64,000 nt of DNA from Bacillus bingmayongensis (GCF_000299035.1 NZ_JH921521.1:24637-88636); one strand, 5' to 3'; positions 8,082-17,599 are shown, numbered from the stretch's first letter. The notes: a model not told the origin generated them from the letters alone. Program-made: numbers and translations.

Positions 8082-8639
8082 ATGTTAAAAAAACGCGACT
8101 TACACGACAGCCACGTTCTATACGATTTAATGGTGGATCCTGCTGTCTTCCCTTTTGTGCGTCAAAAGGCTTATTCATATGAAGAGTTTTTGTTTTTAAC
8201 AAAACAAACAATAGAAGCTGAAGAGCGTGGTGAATTAATTTCACGCACAATTCTAGATGAATGGGGAAACCCTATCGGCACGATTACTTTATTTGATGTG
8301 CAAGAAAAAGCTGGGTTTCTTGGCACATGGCTTGGAAAACCTTATCATGGCCAGGGGTATAATAAATTAGCAAAAGATGCTTTTTTCAGCGAGCTTTTCT
8401 ATGAGTTAGATATTGAAACAATCTTTATGCGCATTCGCAAAGTAAATATTCGTTCGATGAAAGCAGCGGAAAAATTGTCATATGTAAACCTAGCAAATGA
8501 AACTAGAAAAGCTGTTTATGATCAAATTAACGCAAATGAGGAAGTATATAATTTATATGAGATTGTTAAAGATCAATATACACTTGCTACAATGCGTGAC
8601 ACTACATTCCAAGATACACATCATTTAAAAGAAGCGTAA
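8082..8639 (+). CDS. GNAT family N-acetyltransferase (RimJ/RimL-like)
   Basis: 185-aa acetyl-CoA-dependent acetyltransferase. ATG at 8082 follows GAGGAGG by 8 nt. The fold markers are an early beta strand PIGTITLFDV, a CoA-binding turn LGKPYHGQGYNKLA (Q/RxxGxG/A region, about 84-97) and the late helix NIRSMKAAEKL typical of RimJ/RimL relatives. RimJ/RimL enzymes acetylate ribosomal protein N-termini; relatives modify small amines, so the target is open. The gene lies directly behind the tRNA-like element and its terminator, which suggests conditional expression by readthrough. Confidence 0.85.
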   Translation: MLKKRDLHDSHVLYDLMVDPAVFPFVRQKAYSYEEFLFLTKQTIEAEERGELISRTILDEWGNPIGTITLFDVQEKAGFLGTWLGKPYHGQGYNKLAKDAFFSELFYELDIETIFMRIRKVNIRSMKAAEKLSYVNLANETRKAVYDQINANEEVYNLYEIVKDQYTLATMRDTTFQDTHHLKEA

Positions 8640-8738
8640 TATAACTAATTATAAAATGAACATACCTGTTTATCGTGTATATCTCTTTGTGTCATTGGAA
8701 ACGATAGATAATAACTTTATGACACGAGGTGATCTGTA

Positions 8739-8858
8739 ATGGATAGAAAGAAACGTGAAAAAGCAAGAAATACATTAAATAGTACACAAGAGGTTCTTTA
8801 TCAGCGAGAATTTCGAAGAGCAGATCGTGCAGCAGGATATCGTCCTAAAGGTGTGTAA
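8739..8858 (+). CDS. yfhE: YfhE family small protein (39 aa)
   Basis: ATG at 8739 behind GAGGTGAT, stop 8856-8858. The peptide MDRKKREKARNTLNSTQEVL continues YQREFRRADRAAGYRP, highly basic and without hydrophobic segments. The STQEVLYQ.EF..AD core fits the small YfhE family of Bacillus; function unknown. A GTGTCAT/ATGACAC inverted repeat (8689-8695, 8719-8725) sits just before the ribosome site and could be an operator. Confidence 0.72.
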   Translation: MDRKKREKARNTLNSTQEVLYQREFRRADRAAGYRPKGV

Positions 8859-8887
8859 TTATAAAGTGCAATTGTAATCGGCGGATC

Positions 8888-8934
8888 TTATCCCACATTA
8901 ACGGGCTTTTACCGCCCGTTAATGTGGGATAAGG
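8888..8934. repeat. Perfect 20-bp palindrome, bcr1-like foldback
   Basis: Arms 8888-8907 and 8915-8934 are perfectly complementary around the 7-nt loop TTTTACC. The right arm (GCCCGTTAATGTGGGATAAG) closely matches the 3' end of the bcr1 copy at 9378-9398, so this may be a deletion derivative of bcr1. It could also act as a terminator for yfhE, but no T-run follows. Confidence 0.75.
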
Positions 8935-9037
8935 TGATACTTGAGAGGATTTTTTATCCTCTCCTACTAATTCATCCAATTTACTTTTTGGGTGATAAAG
9001 TAAAGATTTACTCCTTATATTATAAGGGGGATTTTTT

Positions 9038-9228
9038 GTGGAAAACTTTATCCACAGAATTAAAAGAATTGTGTATAAATTCAGCGATTCTTTTGGATTA
9101 TTATAAAATTAATCACATGTACTGTGTTTAATTTGTGGGTATTTTTTCTGAAAATTGTGGATAATGTGGATATCATTGTTAATATTCCGACTTTACCGTC
9201 TATTGAAATCGCATTCTCTTGTGGATAA
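9038..9228. other. DnaA-box cluster
   Basis: Three exact TTATCCACA boxes occur within 181 bp: 9048-9056 (plus), 9156-9164 and 9220-9228 (minus). Three more are close: TGTGGAAAA 9038-9046, TGTGTATAA 9070-9078 (fits TTATNCACA) and TGTGGATAT 9165-9173. The stretch has no gene. B. subtilis carries similar non-origin DnaA-box clusters that titrate DnaA. No dnaA, dnaN or AT-rich unwinding element is present, so an origin is unlikely. Confidence 0.65.
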
Positions 9229-9242
9229 CATACAACGGAAAT

Positions 9243-9398
9243 ATAAAGTGAAACTTTAATCAGTGGGGGTTTTCTTCATCCCACCGATTATTAGCCTTCA
9301 CCAATCGGGCTTTTACGGGCAGTTGATCCCCCACCTAACTTCTTTACTTTTGCTGAATTTTGAGGTTGAGGTCTTACTGCCTGTTAATGCGGGATAAA
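9243..9398. repeat. bcr1-type repeat, copy A
   Basis: A 156-bp non-coding unit bounded by direct repeats ATAAA (9243-9247 and 9394-9398). It aligns along its length with 22927-23088 (shared blocks include CTTTAATCAGTGGG, GATTATTAGCC, CACCAATCGG and CTGAATTTTGAGGT). Length and short terminal repeats agree with bcr1, the roughly 155-bp mobile-like element of the B. cereus group. Confidence 0.75.
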
Positions 9399-9480
9399 AG
9401 CCTCCAACTTTATTAACTGTCAATGCATATATACCTTCTTACTAACTCTATTTCCTATACTGAATTTATACAAAACAAAA

Positions 9481-9510
9481 AACCCTCTTCCAAAATAAAA
9501 AGAGGGTTTC
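9481..9510 (-). terminator. ugtP terminator
   Basis: AACCCTCTT (9481-9489) pairs with AAGAGGGTT (9500-9508); the minus-strand transcript ends in a T-run (TTTTTTGTTTTG). Confidence 0.9.
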
Positions 9511-9513
9511 ATA

Positions 9514-10680
9514 TTACGTAAAAGATTGAGCAAGAGCTGGTGACTTAATTGGCATATGATTAGGCTGCACATGGTTTTCTTCTAAAATTGTATCTACAAT
9601 GTGACAAGCTGGTTCTGGACGATAAATACTTTTCATCGCTTCTTTCATTTGCAGAAGCTTCATATCATCTTCTAATAGTGCCTTAGTTTTCGCAAAAACA
9701 TCCTCATCTTCGCGAATTACAAGTGCAGCTCCTTTTTTTTCAAAATACATTGCATTTTCATTTTCTTGCCCTGGTACTGGTTTATATAAAATGACAGGTA
9801 CTTGTAAAGCTGCCGCTTCACTTAATGTAATGCCTCCTGGTTTTGTAATCATACAAGAGGTAATACGGAATAACTCATCGATATTCTCTACATAACCAAA
9901 TACTTTTAATGCTTCAGAATTTTGTTCCTCGAGTCCTAATAACTCTTGTTTTAAGGTTTCATTTTTCCCACAGACAACAGCTATTTGAAGATTAGGAACT
10001 GTCATAAATGATTGACATAATCCCTTTACATTTCCTAATACACCATGAGCACCTGCTACAATAAGTAAAATCTTTTTCTCACGAGATAAGTGATATTTAC
10101 TATACAGGATTTCTGGATTAATAGTTAACTCGAAGTTTTTACGTATTGGAATCCCGGTTTCTACAATTCGCTCGGGAGGTACACCAATTTCAACCATTAC
10201 TTTTTTCACATAATCTGTCGCTACAAAATAACGATCTACTTCACGATGAATCCATATTTTGTGTAAACAAAAATCCGTTAACACATTATAAACAGGAATT
10301 GTAAAACCTGTTTGTTTTTTTAATTCTGGTACTGCAATAATTGGAAATGTATTAATAACAATGTCTGGTTTTTCTGCATGTAATAGTGCTTTTAAACGTT
10401 TTCTCCCAAAATTTGCATACCACGACGCAATTTTCTTATCATAAATTTTTTCTACACCGTAATAAAATAAGCGATATAGCTCTTTACCTATTGTATAGCT
10501 TTTTAAGTATAAATATTTTGTGATATCTGTTATGACCGGATGTGATTCTCCAAATAAATCACAAACAATCACATCTTCAATCCCTTTTTGACGAAATGTT
10601 TGTTCTAATGTTTTTGCTACTTGCACATGACCATTACCGTAATGTGCAGTTAATATTAAAACCTTGGGGTTTTTTATCAA
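9514..10680 (-). CDS. ugtP: Processive diacylglycerol beta-glucosyltransferase UgtP
   Basis: 388-aa GT28-family enzyme that adds glucose from UDP-glucose to diacylglycerol at the inner membrane face, making the glycolipid anchor of lipoteichoic acid; in B. subtilis it also couples nutrient state to cell size. Visible marks are the N-terminal [16 protein letters not shown] (MGDG-synthase lipid-acceptor domain), the inter-domain [11 protein letters not shown], and the donor-site [13 protein letters not shown] with [10 protein letters not shown]. Start TTG (10678-10680) follows TAGGAG. Single gene with its own terminator. Confidence 0.94.
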   Translation of the reverse strand: MIKNPKVLILTAHYGNGHVQVAKTLEQTFRQKGIEDVIVCDLFGESHPVITDITKYLYLKSYTIGKELYRLFYYGVEKIYDKKIASWYANFGRKRLKALLHAEKPDIVINTFPIIAVPELKKQTGFTIPVYNVLTDFCLHKIWIHREVDRYFVATDYVKKVMVEIGVPPERIVETGIPIRKNFELTINPEILYSKYHLSREKKILLIVAGAHGVLGNVKGLCQSFMTVPNLQIAVVCGKNETLKQELLGLEEQNSEALKVFGYVENIDELFRITSCMITKPGGITLSEAAALQVPVILYKPVPGQENENAMYFEKKGAALVIREDEDVFAKTKALLEDDMKLLQMKEAMKSIYRPEPACHIVDTILEENHVQPNHMPIKSPALAQSFT

Positions 10681-11070
10681 ACAAATCCACTCCTAGCTTT
10701 TTCGCTTTCCCATATTGCATATACGACAATAGGAAAAACATTTTCCTAAAAAAAATTACATGTTTGGATTCCAACACTTTCATGTTAGCTATGTACCTGT
10801 CGTGGATATGCAAAGCATATAAGATTGACCCCTTAATCCTATCTGTGCTCATATCTTTATATTATACTTTCCTATAAGAGCTTTCGCAATAACTTACAAA
10901 TGATCATACTTCATGATACTCGCCCTGCTACTTCTTAATTCTTGTTACTATTTGGTTTTCCCTTTACAATTATGTGAATTTATCCTTTTATTTCTTTACA
11001 AAAATATGGATATTCTACTCTCAGTATACTCTTTTCTTCAGATATACTCTAGATTTTATTAAAAGAAAAC
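10681..11070. other. Gene-free stretch upstream of ugtP
   Basis: About 390 bp with no convincing reading frame on either strand. It should hold the ugtP promoter. A short AGGAAAA/TTTTTCCT inverted repeat is seen near 10730-10750. I recognise nothing else. Confidence 0.5.
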
Positions 11071-11074
11071 AAAA

Positions 11075-11101
11075 AGTCTAATCCCTGATTTGGATTAGAC
11101 T
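11075..11101 (-). terminator. pflBA operon terminator
   Basis: AGTCTAATCC (11075-11084) pairs with GGATTAGACT (11092-11101); minus-strand T-run follows (TTTTTGTTTTC). It overlaps the pflA stop codon. Confidence 0.9.
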
Positions 11102-11826
11102 GCTTGTAAAATATTTTTTGCATTTTGAACATTTTTTTCTGTTGGAGGTTCTACACCTTCAAGAGGATACTTATGTCCAAGTGCTTCCCATTTATATACA
11201 CCCAGCTTGTGATACGGTAAGACTTCTACTTTCTTTACGTTAGAAAGACTTTGTATAAAGCTAGATAGTCTCTGTAAATCTTCTTCACTATCTGTAACAC
11301 CTGGAACTAATACGTGTCTTACCCAAATTGGTTTCTCTTTATCAGATAAATAACGGGCAAATTGTAAAATGTGTTCATTCGGTTTACCGGTTAATTTACG
11401 ATGCTTTTTAGAATCGATATGTTTTAAATCCAATAATACCAAATCTGTATAGTCCATTAAAATATCTAATTTTCTTTGGAACTCTGGCTCTTCAGAATAG
11501 CACCCTCCGGAAGAATCGATTGTCGTATGAATTCCGATTTCTTTACATTTCTTAAATAACTCAATCAAAAAGTCTAACTGCAGTAATGGCTCTCCACCGC
11601 TCACTGTAATGCCACCACCGGAAGCTTCAATAAAGGGAAGGTAACATGTAACATCCTGCATCACTTCTTCAACTGTTATTTCTTTTCCTTTACCAATTTC
11701 CCACGTATCAGCATTATGACAATATTGGCAGCGTAATAAGCACCCTTGTGTAAATATGACATAACGAATTCCTGGGCCATCAACAGTACCACAAGACTCT
11801 ACAGAATGAATTCTTCCTTTTACCAT
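11095..11826 (-). CDS. pflA: Pyruvate formate-lyase activating enzyme
   Basis: 243-aa radical-SAM enzyme that installs the glycyl radical on PflB under anaerobic conditions. The 4Fe-4S ligands are in CLLRCQYC (C-x3-C-x2-C, about residues 29-36), followed by the SAM-binding [17 protein letters not shown] at 11826 follows GAGGAGG. It lies 66 bp downstream of pflB with a small hairpin between, so the two form an operon with separate mRNA-stability control. Confidence 0.96.
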   Translation of the reverse strand: MVKGRIHSVESCGTVDGPGIRYVIFTQGCLLRCQYCHNADTWEIGKGKEITVEEVMQDVTCYLPFIEASGGGITVSGGEPLLQLDFLIELFKKCKEIGIHTTIDSSGGCYSEEPEFQRKLDILMDYTDLVLLDLKHIDSKKHRKLTGKPNEHILQFARYLSDKEKPIWVRHVLVPGVTDSEEDLQRLSSFIQSLSNVKKVEVLPYHKLGVYKWEALGHKYPLEGVEPPTEKNVQNAKNILQAV

Positions 11827-11855
11827 GTTAACTTCCTCCTCTATTGAAACAGTCC

Positions 11856-11881
11856 CCCTCTGTTTTTATGAAAGCAGAGGG
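11856..11881 (-). promoter_or_regulatory. Intercistronic hairpin between pflB and pflA
   Basis: CCCTCTG (11856-11862) pairs with CAGAGGG (11875-11881). No long T-run follows, so it is more likely an RNA stability or partial attenuation element than a full terminator. Confidence 0.55.
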
Positions 11882-11892
11882 AAACTTTTTAC

Positions 11893-14142
11893 TTACATAC
11901 TTTCATGCATTGTACGGTTAATTACATCAATTTGTTGCTCACGAGTTAATTTAATAAAGTTAACAGCGTAACCAGATACACGAATTGTTAATTGTGGATA
12001 TTTTTCAGGATGTTCCATTGCATCCATTAATGTTTCACGGTTAAATACGTTAATGTTTAAGTGATGTCCTTCTTTGACTGCATATCCATCAAGCATAGAT
12101 ACTAAGTTTCTAACTTGTACATCATCTTCTTTACCAAGTGCTTTTGGAATGATTGAGAATGTATTGGAAATACCATCTTGTGCATCCTCATATGGTAATT
12201 TCGCAACAGATAATAGTGATGCTAGTGCACCTTTTGTATCGCGTCCATGCATTGGGTTTGCACCTGGTGCAAATGGCTCACCAGTCCGGCGACCATCTGG
12301 AGTGTTACCTGTTTTCTTACCGTATACAACGTTAGATGTAATTGTTAAGATTGACATTGTATGAATAGAGTCACGGTATGTTTTATGTTTACGAAGCTTG
12401 TTCATAAATGTTTTCACAAGGTTTACTGCAATTTCATCTACACGGTCATCGTTGTTACCGTATTTAGGGAAATCACCTTCAATTTCAAAATCAACTGCAA
12501 TGCCATTTTCATCACGAATTGGTTTTACTTTCGCATATTTAATCGCACTTAAAGAATCAGCTACTACAGATAGACCGGCAATACCTGTTGCCATTGTACG
12601 AAGAACCTCTGTATCATGAAGTGCCATTTCAATGCGTTCATAGCTATATTTGTCGTGCATATAGTGAATTACATTTAATGTATTTAAGTATAAATCTGCT
12701 AACCATTCCATTGTCATATCAAATTTATGCATTACTTCTTCATAATCTAATACTTCAGCAGTAATTGGTGCATATTCAGGTCCAACTTGCGCTTTTGTTT
12801 TCTCGTCTTTACCACCGTTAATTGCATATAATAGTGCTTTCGCTAAGTTTGCACGAGCTCCAAAGAATTGCATTTGTTTACCAATTCTCATTGCGGATAC
12901 ACAACATGCAATACCGTAGTCATCGCCATACTCTGGGCGCATAATATCATCGTTTTCATATTGAATTGCAGATGTATTGATAGACATTTTCGCACAGTAA
13001 TTTTTAAATTTCTGTGGTAATTGTTTAGACCAAAGAACTGTTAAGTTTGGCTCTGGTGCTGCTCCTAAGTTATCTAATGTATGCAAGAAGCGGAATGAGT
13101 TTTTCGTTACTAATGGACGACCATCAAGTGCAATACCACCGATAGATTCAGTTACCCAAGTTGGATCACCAGAGAATAATTCATTATAATCAGGTGTTCT
13201 TGCGAATTTCACAAGACGTAATTTCATAATAAAGTGGTCGACAATCTCTTGTGCTGCTTCTTCTGTTAATGTACCGTTCTCTAAATCTCTTTCAATGAAG
13301 ATGTCTAAGAATGTAGACGTACGGCCAAGACTCATTGCTGCGCCGTTTTGCTCTTTGATTGCTGCAAGATAAGCAAAGTATAACCATTGGAATGCTTCTT
13401 GTGCATTTGTTGCTGGTTTAGAAATATCAAAGCCATGAGAAGCTGCCATTTGTTTTAATTCTTGAAGTGCGCGAATTTGTTCAGAGATTTCTTCACGTAA
13501 ACGCATTACTTCTTCACTCATGATGCTTCCAGTTAAATTTAAATCTGTTTTTTTCGCTTCAATTAAGTGATCTACACCGTATAATGCTACACGACGATAG
13601 TCACCGATAATACGACCACGGCCATATGCATCTGGAAGACCAGTAATAACACCTGATTTACGTGCTGCTTTCATTTCTGGTGTATAAGCATCGAATACAC
13701 CTTGGTTATGAGTTTTACGCCAGTCTCTAAAAATATGACTTAACTCTTCATCCATTTTAAATCCATATGCTTCACAAGCTTGTTCCGCCATACGAATACC
13801 ACCAAATGGTTGTAAAGAACGTTTAAATGGTTTGTCAGTTTGGAAACCAACTACTTTTTCAATATCTTTATTTAAGTATCCTGGACCATGCGATGTAATA
13901 GAAGAAACAATTTTTGTATCCATATCAAGGACGCCGCCATTGTCACGTTCTTGTTTTGTTAAATCCATTACTTGATCCCAAAGTTGTTTCGTTGCTTCTG
14001 TTGCTCCCGCTAAGAAAGATTCGTCCCCTTCGTAAACGTTTACATTATTTAAAATGAAATCGCGAACATCAATTTCTGCTTTCCATTTTTCACCTTTAAA
14101 GTTTGCCCATGCGTTTTTTACATTTTCTAATACTTGAGTCAT
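11893..14142 (-). CDS. pflB: Formate C-acetyltransferase (pyruvate formate-lyase)
   Basis: 749-aa glycyl-radical enzyme that splits pyruvate and CoA into acetyl-CoA and formate during fermentation. The adjacent catalytic cysteines are in [10 protein letters not shown] and the radical glycine in [11 protein letters not shown] near the C-terminus. I chose ATG 14140-14142 ([11 protein letters not shown]) because GGAGGAG lies 8 nt upstream; the frame extends five codons further without a better site. Upstream lies a Rex-like site, in keeping with NADH-dependent control. Confidence 0.97.
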   Translation of the reverse strand: MTQVLENVKNAWANFKGEKWKAEIDVRDFILNNVNVYEGDESFLAGATEATKQLWDQVMDLTKQERDNGGVLDMDTKIVSSITSHGPGYLNKDIEKVVGFQTDKPFKRSLQPFGGIRMAEQACEAYGFKMDEELSHIFRDWRKTHNQGVFDAYTPEMKAARKSGVITGLPDAYGRGRIIGDYRRVALYGVDHLIEAKKTDLNLTGSIMSEEVMRLREEISEQIRALQELKQMAASHGFDISKPATNAQEAFQWLYFAYLAAIKEQNGAAMSLGRTSTFLDIFIERDLENGTLTEEAAQEIVDHFIMKLRLVKFARTPDYNELFSGDPTWVTESIGGIALDGRPLVTKNSFRFLHTLDNLGAAPEPNLTVLWSKQLPQKFKNYCAKMSINTSAIQYENDDIMRPEYGDDYGIACCVSAMRIGKQMQFFGARANLAKALLYAINGGKDEKTKAQVGPEYAPITAEVLDYEEVMHKFDMTMEWLADLYLNTLNVIHYMHDKYSYERIEMALHDTEVLRTMATGIAGLSVVADSLSAIKYAKVKPIRDENGIAVDFEIEGDFPKYGNNDDRVDEIAVNLVKTFMNKLRKHKTYRDSIHTMSILTITSNVVYGKKTGNTPDGRRTGEPFAPGANPMHGRDTKGALASLLSVAKLPYEDAQDGISNTFSIIPKALGKEDDVQVRNLVSMLDGYAVKEGHHLNINVFNRETLMDAMEHPEKYPQLTIRVSGYAVNFIKLTREQQIDVINRTMHESM

Positions 14143-14252
14143 CCTAATCTCCTCCATTTTTGATTAGTACAGGACTAAGATTTTTTATATAACAGCTTAC
14201 ACATTTAGAATACTACTTTTTTGAAAAAGCGAACGAGATAGTTGTGACATGT

Positions 14253-14270
14253 TTGTGAAATATTGAGCAA
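14253..14270. promoter_or_regulatory. Candidate Rex operator upstream of pflB
   Basis: TTGTGAA-ATAT-TGAGCAA fits the Rex palindrome TTGTGAA-N4-TTCACAA in the full left half and 5 of 7 positions in the right half. It lies about 110 bp before pflB. Rex represses fermentative genes until NADH rises, which would suit this operon. Confidence 0.5.
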
Positions 14271-14416
14271 ACTACTATACACATAGTGTTAACTTCAATT
14301 AAAACTCTTTTAAATTAACTCTTTCCTTAATTGTATTTTTTTGGTACCCTTATAAACGAATCCTATTCTGTAGTATAAAGAGTCATACCCATTTTAAACT
14401 GTAATACCCTTATCCC

Positions 14417-14482
14417 CTATTCTGTTATAGTTTTTTTAAAACAGAATAGAAAGAAGTGTACCTGTTTGGTACACTTCTTTTC
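14417..14482. terminator. Two adjacent hairpins downstream of the serine hydrolase gene
   Basis: CTATTCTGTT/AACAGAATAG (14417-14426, 14440-14449) and AAGAAGTGTACC/GGTACACTTCTT (14451-14462, 14468-14479). The second is a 12-bp perfect stem with a short loop and A/T flanks, 68 bp after the hydrolase stop on the minus strand. Together they insulate that gene from the pflB promoter region. Confidence 0.75.
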
Positions 14483-14546
14483 ATAATAAACTAAATATAT
14501 CCCCTGATTAGATCAATACATAATTTGAAACAATAAAGATAGTCTC

Positions 14547-15782
14547 TTACACTTCAATATGCTGCAACATCGTATAAATATCATTATTAACCGTACCAAA
14601 TGATTTAATGTTATTTTGAATATTAGATAATAAAATAACATACACATTACCACTTCTACTAAATCCATTTAAACAATTCCATCCCGGCATTACACCGTGA
14701 TTAGAGTAACTTCCCGGATTTACATACCAACCAAATCCATAATCTTTTTTAAAGGCTGTAAACATTTGATCGTAGCTTTCTTTGGATATTAGCTTCCCAG
14801 AAAATAGCGCTTCATTAAATAAATATAAATCATTTGCACTCGTGTATATATCACCATTTCCATATAATTGTGACATGCTCGGAATAGCAGGTACTGTCAT
14901 ATTATTATTTACAATCTTATAACCAGTAGAAGGATACTTTGTTTTCTCTAATTCTGTACCAAAACCTGAATTTTTCATGCCTACAACATCAAAAATATGT
15001 TGTTTAATATATTCTTCTAACGGTTGTCCACTAACTTTCTCAACGATGTAACCAAGTATTGAGTAATTCGAATCCGAATACTTCCATTTTTCACCTGGAT
15101 TAAATAAATGTTTTTGTTGTCCAATTCGCTTCAACAATTCCTCATGAGAAATATCATTTGCACCTGCCTCATATTCAGGAATTCCAGATGTGTGTGTCAA
15201 TAGATGAACTAACTTAACTTCACTACCTCTTGGAAAATCAGGAATATATTTCGCTATTGTATCCTCTGTTTGAATTTTATTTTGATCTTTTAGCTGCATA
15301 ATTGCTGTTGCTACAAAGGCCTTTGAAATCGAGCCAATATAAAATGTTGTTTCAGAATTATTTGGTATATTTTTTTCTCGATTTGCCAGCCCATATCCTT
15401 TATTTAAAAGTACTTTTCCGTTTTTCACGACAACTGCTGTCCCACTAAAACTTTTGCTCTTTAAATACTCGTCTAACTCAGCATTTTCATTAACTTCTTG
15501 TGGTTGTCCTTCGGCAACTTGTTCTGTTACCTTAGCTTGCTGTGGCTCTGCTGGAGACTTCGCTGGAGGCTGTTCTGATTGTTTCTGTTCTACTTGTTTT
15601 TGTACCGTTTCTTTCTTTGCTTCTGTCGTTGCTTTTAACGTGTTTTCTTTCTTATTATGTGAAGTAATTTTTGTATACACAAAATATACAAGCGAAAATA
15701 ATACAATGAGAATGACCGCTCTTTTTATATATGTAATCGGTCGACGAGCTTTCATACTGACACTATCCTTTTCTTCATTCAT
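14547..15782 (-). CDS. Membrane-anchored serine hydrolase (beta-lactamase / PBP-like)
   Basis: 411-aa class C-type serine hydrolase. ATG 15780-15782 follows AAGGGG by about 11 nt; a GTG at 15821 has no good site. A cytoplasmic tail, then one transmembrane helix (AVILIVLFSLVYFVYT, about 22-37), then a Q/E/P-rich spacer precede the catalytic domain. That domain has SISK (SxxK nucleophile), YSDSNY in place of the usual YSN, and a late NHGVMPGW. It faces outside the cell and may be a D-alanyl-D-alanine peptidase or esterase; real beta-lactam hydrolysis cannot be assumed. Monocistronic. Confidence 0.85.
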   Translation of the reverse strand: MNEEKDSVSMKARRPITYIKRAVILIVLFSLVYFVYTKITSHNKKENTLKATTEAKKETVQKQVEQKQSEQPPAKSPAEPQQAKVTEQVAEGQPQEVNENAELDEYLKSKSFSGTAVVVKNGKVLLNKGYGLANREKNIPNNSETTFYIGSISKAFVATAIMQLKDQNKIQTEDTIAKYIPDFPRGSEVKLVHLLTHTSGIPEYEAGANDISHEELLKRIGQQKHLFNPGEKWKYSDSNYSILGYIVEKVSGQPLEEYIKQHIFDVVGMKNSGFGTELEKTKYPSTGYKIVNNNMTVPAIPSMSQLYGNGDIYTSANDLYLFNEALFSGKLISKESYDQMFTAFKKDYGFGWYVNPGSYSNHGVMPGWNCLNGFSRSGNVYVILLSNIQNNIKSFGTVNNDIYTMLQHIEV

Positions 15783-15983
15783 GATTCTTTTTTTCCCCTT
15801 ATTCACCAATAATTTAATCACTTCATAAAAAATATGCCCTCTATTTTTTCCTAACTAATGGAAATTTCATTTTATATCATCCTTACTTTATCATGTGGCA
15901 AACATATTACCAACCAATATGTACAAAAAAAGAAAAAGAAAATTTTCAAAAGTAAGATTCCCAATAAGATTTTTATAAAAAAA

Positions 15984-16030
15984 AGGATGTCCTCTAAAAG
16001 ATCAATTTTATCGATCTTTTTGAACATCCT
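15984..16030 (-). terminator. nagE terminator
   Basis: Outer stem AGGATGT/ACATCCT (15984-15990, 16024-16030) encloses AAAAGATC/GATCTTTT; an eight-T run follows on the minus strand. Confidence 0.9.
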
Positions 16031-16043
16031 CTTTCACAACTAT

Positions 16044-17546
16044 TTATACGTGTTTTTTCATATCATCAGCTACAGACTCAACGTTTGTACCTACGATAAC
16101 TTGTACACTTGTGTTACTTAATTTCATAACACCTTTTGCACCAGCACGTTTTAAAGCTGGCTCATTTACTAAGCCAGCATCTTTTACTTGTAGGCGTAGA
16201 CGAGTCGCACAGTTATCAATAACTGTTAAATTGTCTTTTCCACCTAATGCTGTCACATAAGTTTCACCAATAGAACCTGCAACTGGTGCATCCCCTTCTT
16301 CCACTAACTCGTCATCATCTTCACGACCTGGAGTTTTTAAATTAAATTTCTTAATTAAGAAATAGAATACAAAGAAGTACACTGCTGCGTAAACTAAACC
16401 AATACCCGCTAGTAATATCGGTTTTGTTGCAATACCAAAGTTTAAAAAGTAATCAATTGCACCGGCACTAAATGTGAAACCATCATGAATGCCAAGTGTT
16501 GTTGTAACAAATAAAGAAATACCTGTTAATACTGCATGAATACCATATAATACTGGTGATAAGAACATGAATGAGAATTCAATTGGTTCTGTAATACCAG
16601 TTAAGAATGAAGTTAATGCAAGCCCACCTAACATACCTGTAACCATTTTACGTTTTTCTGGTTTAGCAGCTGCAATCATTGCAAAACATGCTGCTGGTAA
16701 ACCAAACATCATAACTGGGAAGAAACCAGTCATAAACATACCCGCTGATTTATCACCTGCAAGGAAACGAGCGATATCTCCATTTACCACATTTCCTGCT
16801 GCATTTGTAAAGTCTCCAAATACGAACCAGAAATATGTGTTCATTACGTGATGTAATCCAATTGGAATTAATAAACGGTTTAAGAATCCAAATAGACCTG
16901 CACCAGTTGCTCCTAAGTTAACAATTCCATGAGCCAATGCATCGATACCATTTTGAATTGTTGGCCAAATTTGCGCAAATACAATTCCTAATATTAACAT
17001 CACAACAGATGTAATAATTGGAACGAAACGTTTTCCAGCAAAGAACCCTAACCATTCTGGAAGTTTAATTTTATGGAATTTATTATATAGTAATCCCGCA
17101 ATAATACCTACAATAATACCGCCTAATACTTTCATATCAACTTTTGTCGATAACTCGGCAGCCTTCGATACTTGTGTCATTGTATCTGCAAGTTTAGATG
17201 GATCCAAATTAGCACTTGTGCCAATTAAATCTTGAACTTTCCCTAATTTATCTTGTAATTCTACAGTAGAATAGCCCTTACTAAGTGCATCAATACTATT
17301 TTTCATAACAAGGTAACCAATCGCACCAGCAAGACCTGCTGCACCGCTACTATCAACCGATAAACCGATTGCAATACCGATTGCAAAAATAAGTGCTAAG
17401 TTATCAAAAATCGCTGCACCGGCCTGTGCCATAACAGGAATATCAAACACGTCTGGTTGTCCTAAACGAAGCAATAGTCCTGCTGCTGGTAGCACTGCGA
17501 TTGGAAGCATTAACGCTTTACCAATACGTTGTAAAAACTGCAACAT
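16044..17546 (-). CDS. nagE: PTS N-acetylglucosamine transporter, EIICB
   Basis: 500-aa glucose-superfamily PTS permease. The EIIC membrane domain fills about 1-400, with MLPIAVLPAAGLLLRLG at the start and the substrate-site GITEPIEFSFMF. The EIIB domain (about 425-500) has the phospho-accepting cysteine in VIDNCATRLRL. No EIIA is fused, so it borrows one from another PTS protein. The pattern fits NagE/NagP for GlcNAc better than PtsG. A catabolite-responsive element lies just upstream. Confidence 0.88.
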   Translation of the reverse strand: MLQFLQRIGKALMLPIAVLPAAGLLLRLGQPDVFDIPVMAQAGAAIFDNLALIFAIGIAIGLSVDSSGAAGLAGAIGYLVMKNSIDALSKGYSTVELQDKLGKVQDLIGTSANLDPSKLADTMTQVSKAAELSTKVDMKVLGGIIVGIIAGLLYNKFHKIKLPEWLGFFAGKRFVPIITSVVMLILGIVFAQIWPTIQNGIDALAHGIVNLGATGAGLFGFLNRLLIPIGLHHVMNTYFWFVFGDFTNAAGNVVNGDIARFLAGDKSAGMFMTGFFPVMMFGLPAACFAMIAAAKPEKRKMVTGMLGGLALTSFLTGITEPIEFSFMFLSPVLYGIHAVLTGISLFVTTTLGIHDGFTFSAGAIDYFLNFGIATKPILLAGIGLVYAAVYFFVFYFLIKKFNLKTPGREDDDELVEEGDAPVAGSIGETYVTALGGKDNLTVIDNCATRLRLQVKDAGLVNEPALKRAGAKGVMKLSNTSVQVIVGTNVESVADDMKKHV

Positions 17547-17599
17547 TGTAATTCCCCCCTATTTAATTTATGAAATCGTTACCATTATAAGTATGCTTT

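Noticed and set aside
8922-9131. 69-aa frame in the DnaA-box region
   Set aside because: It starts inside the palindrome, has no ribosome site and unusual composition; judged to be chance.
9038-9228. Replication origin
   Set aside because: No dnaA/dnaN, no adjacent AT-rich unwinding repeats or TAG trios that I can see, and normal housekeeping genes on both sides.
10634-10852. 72-aa frame upstream of ugtP
   Set aside because: Overlaps the ugtP start in another frame, lacks a ribosome site and has no recognisable features.
14547-15782. Resistance beta-lactamase
   Set aside because: The SxxK motif is shared by many esterases and peptidases; the tyrosine motif is altered and there is a membrane anchor with a long spacer, so a resistance role cannot be claimed.
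15858-16121. 87-aa frame near the nagE terminator
   Set aside because: Covers the terminator hairpin and the 3' end of nagE in antisense; poly-Lys/Phe composition shows chance origin.
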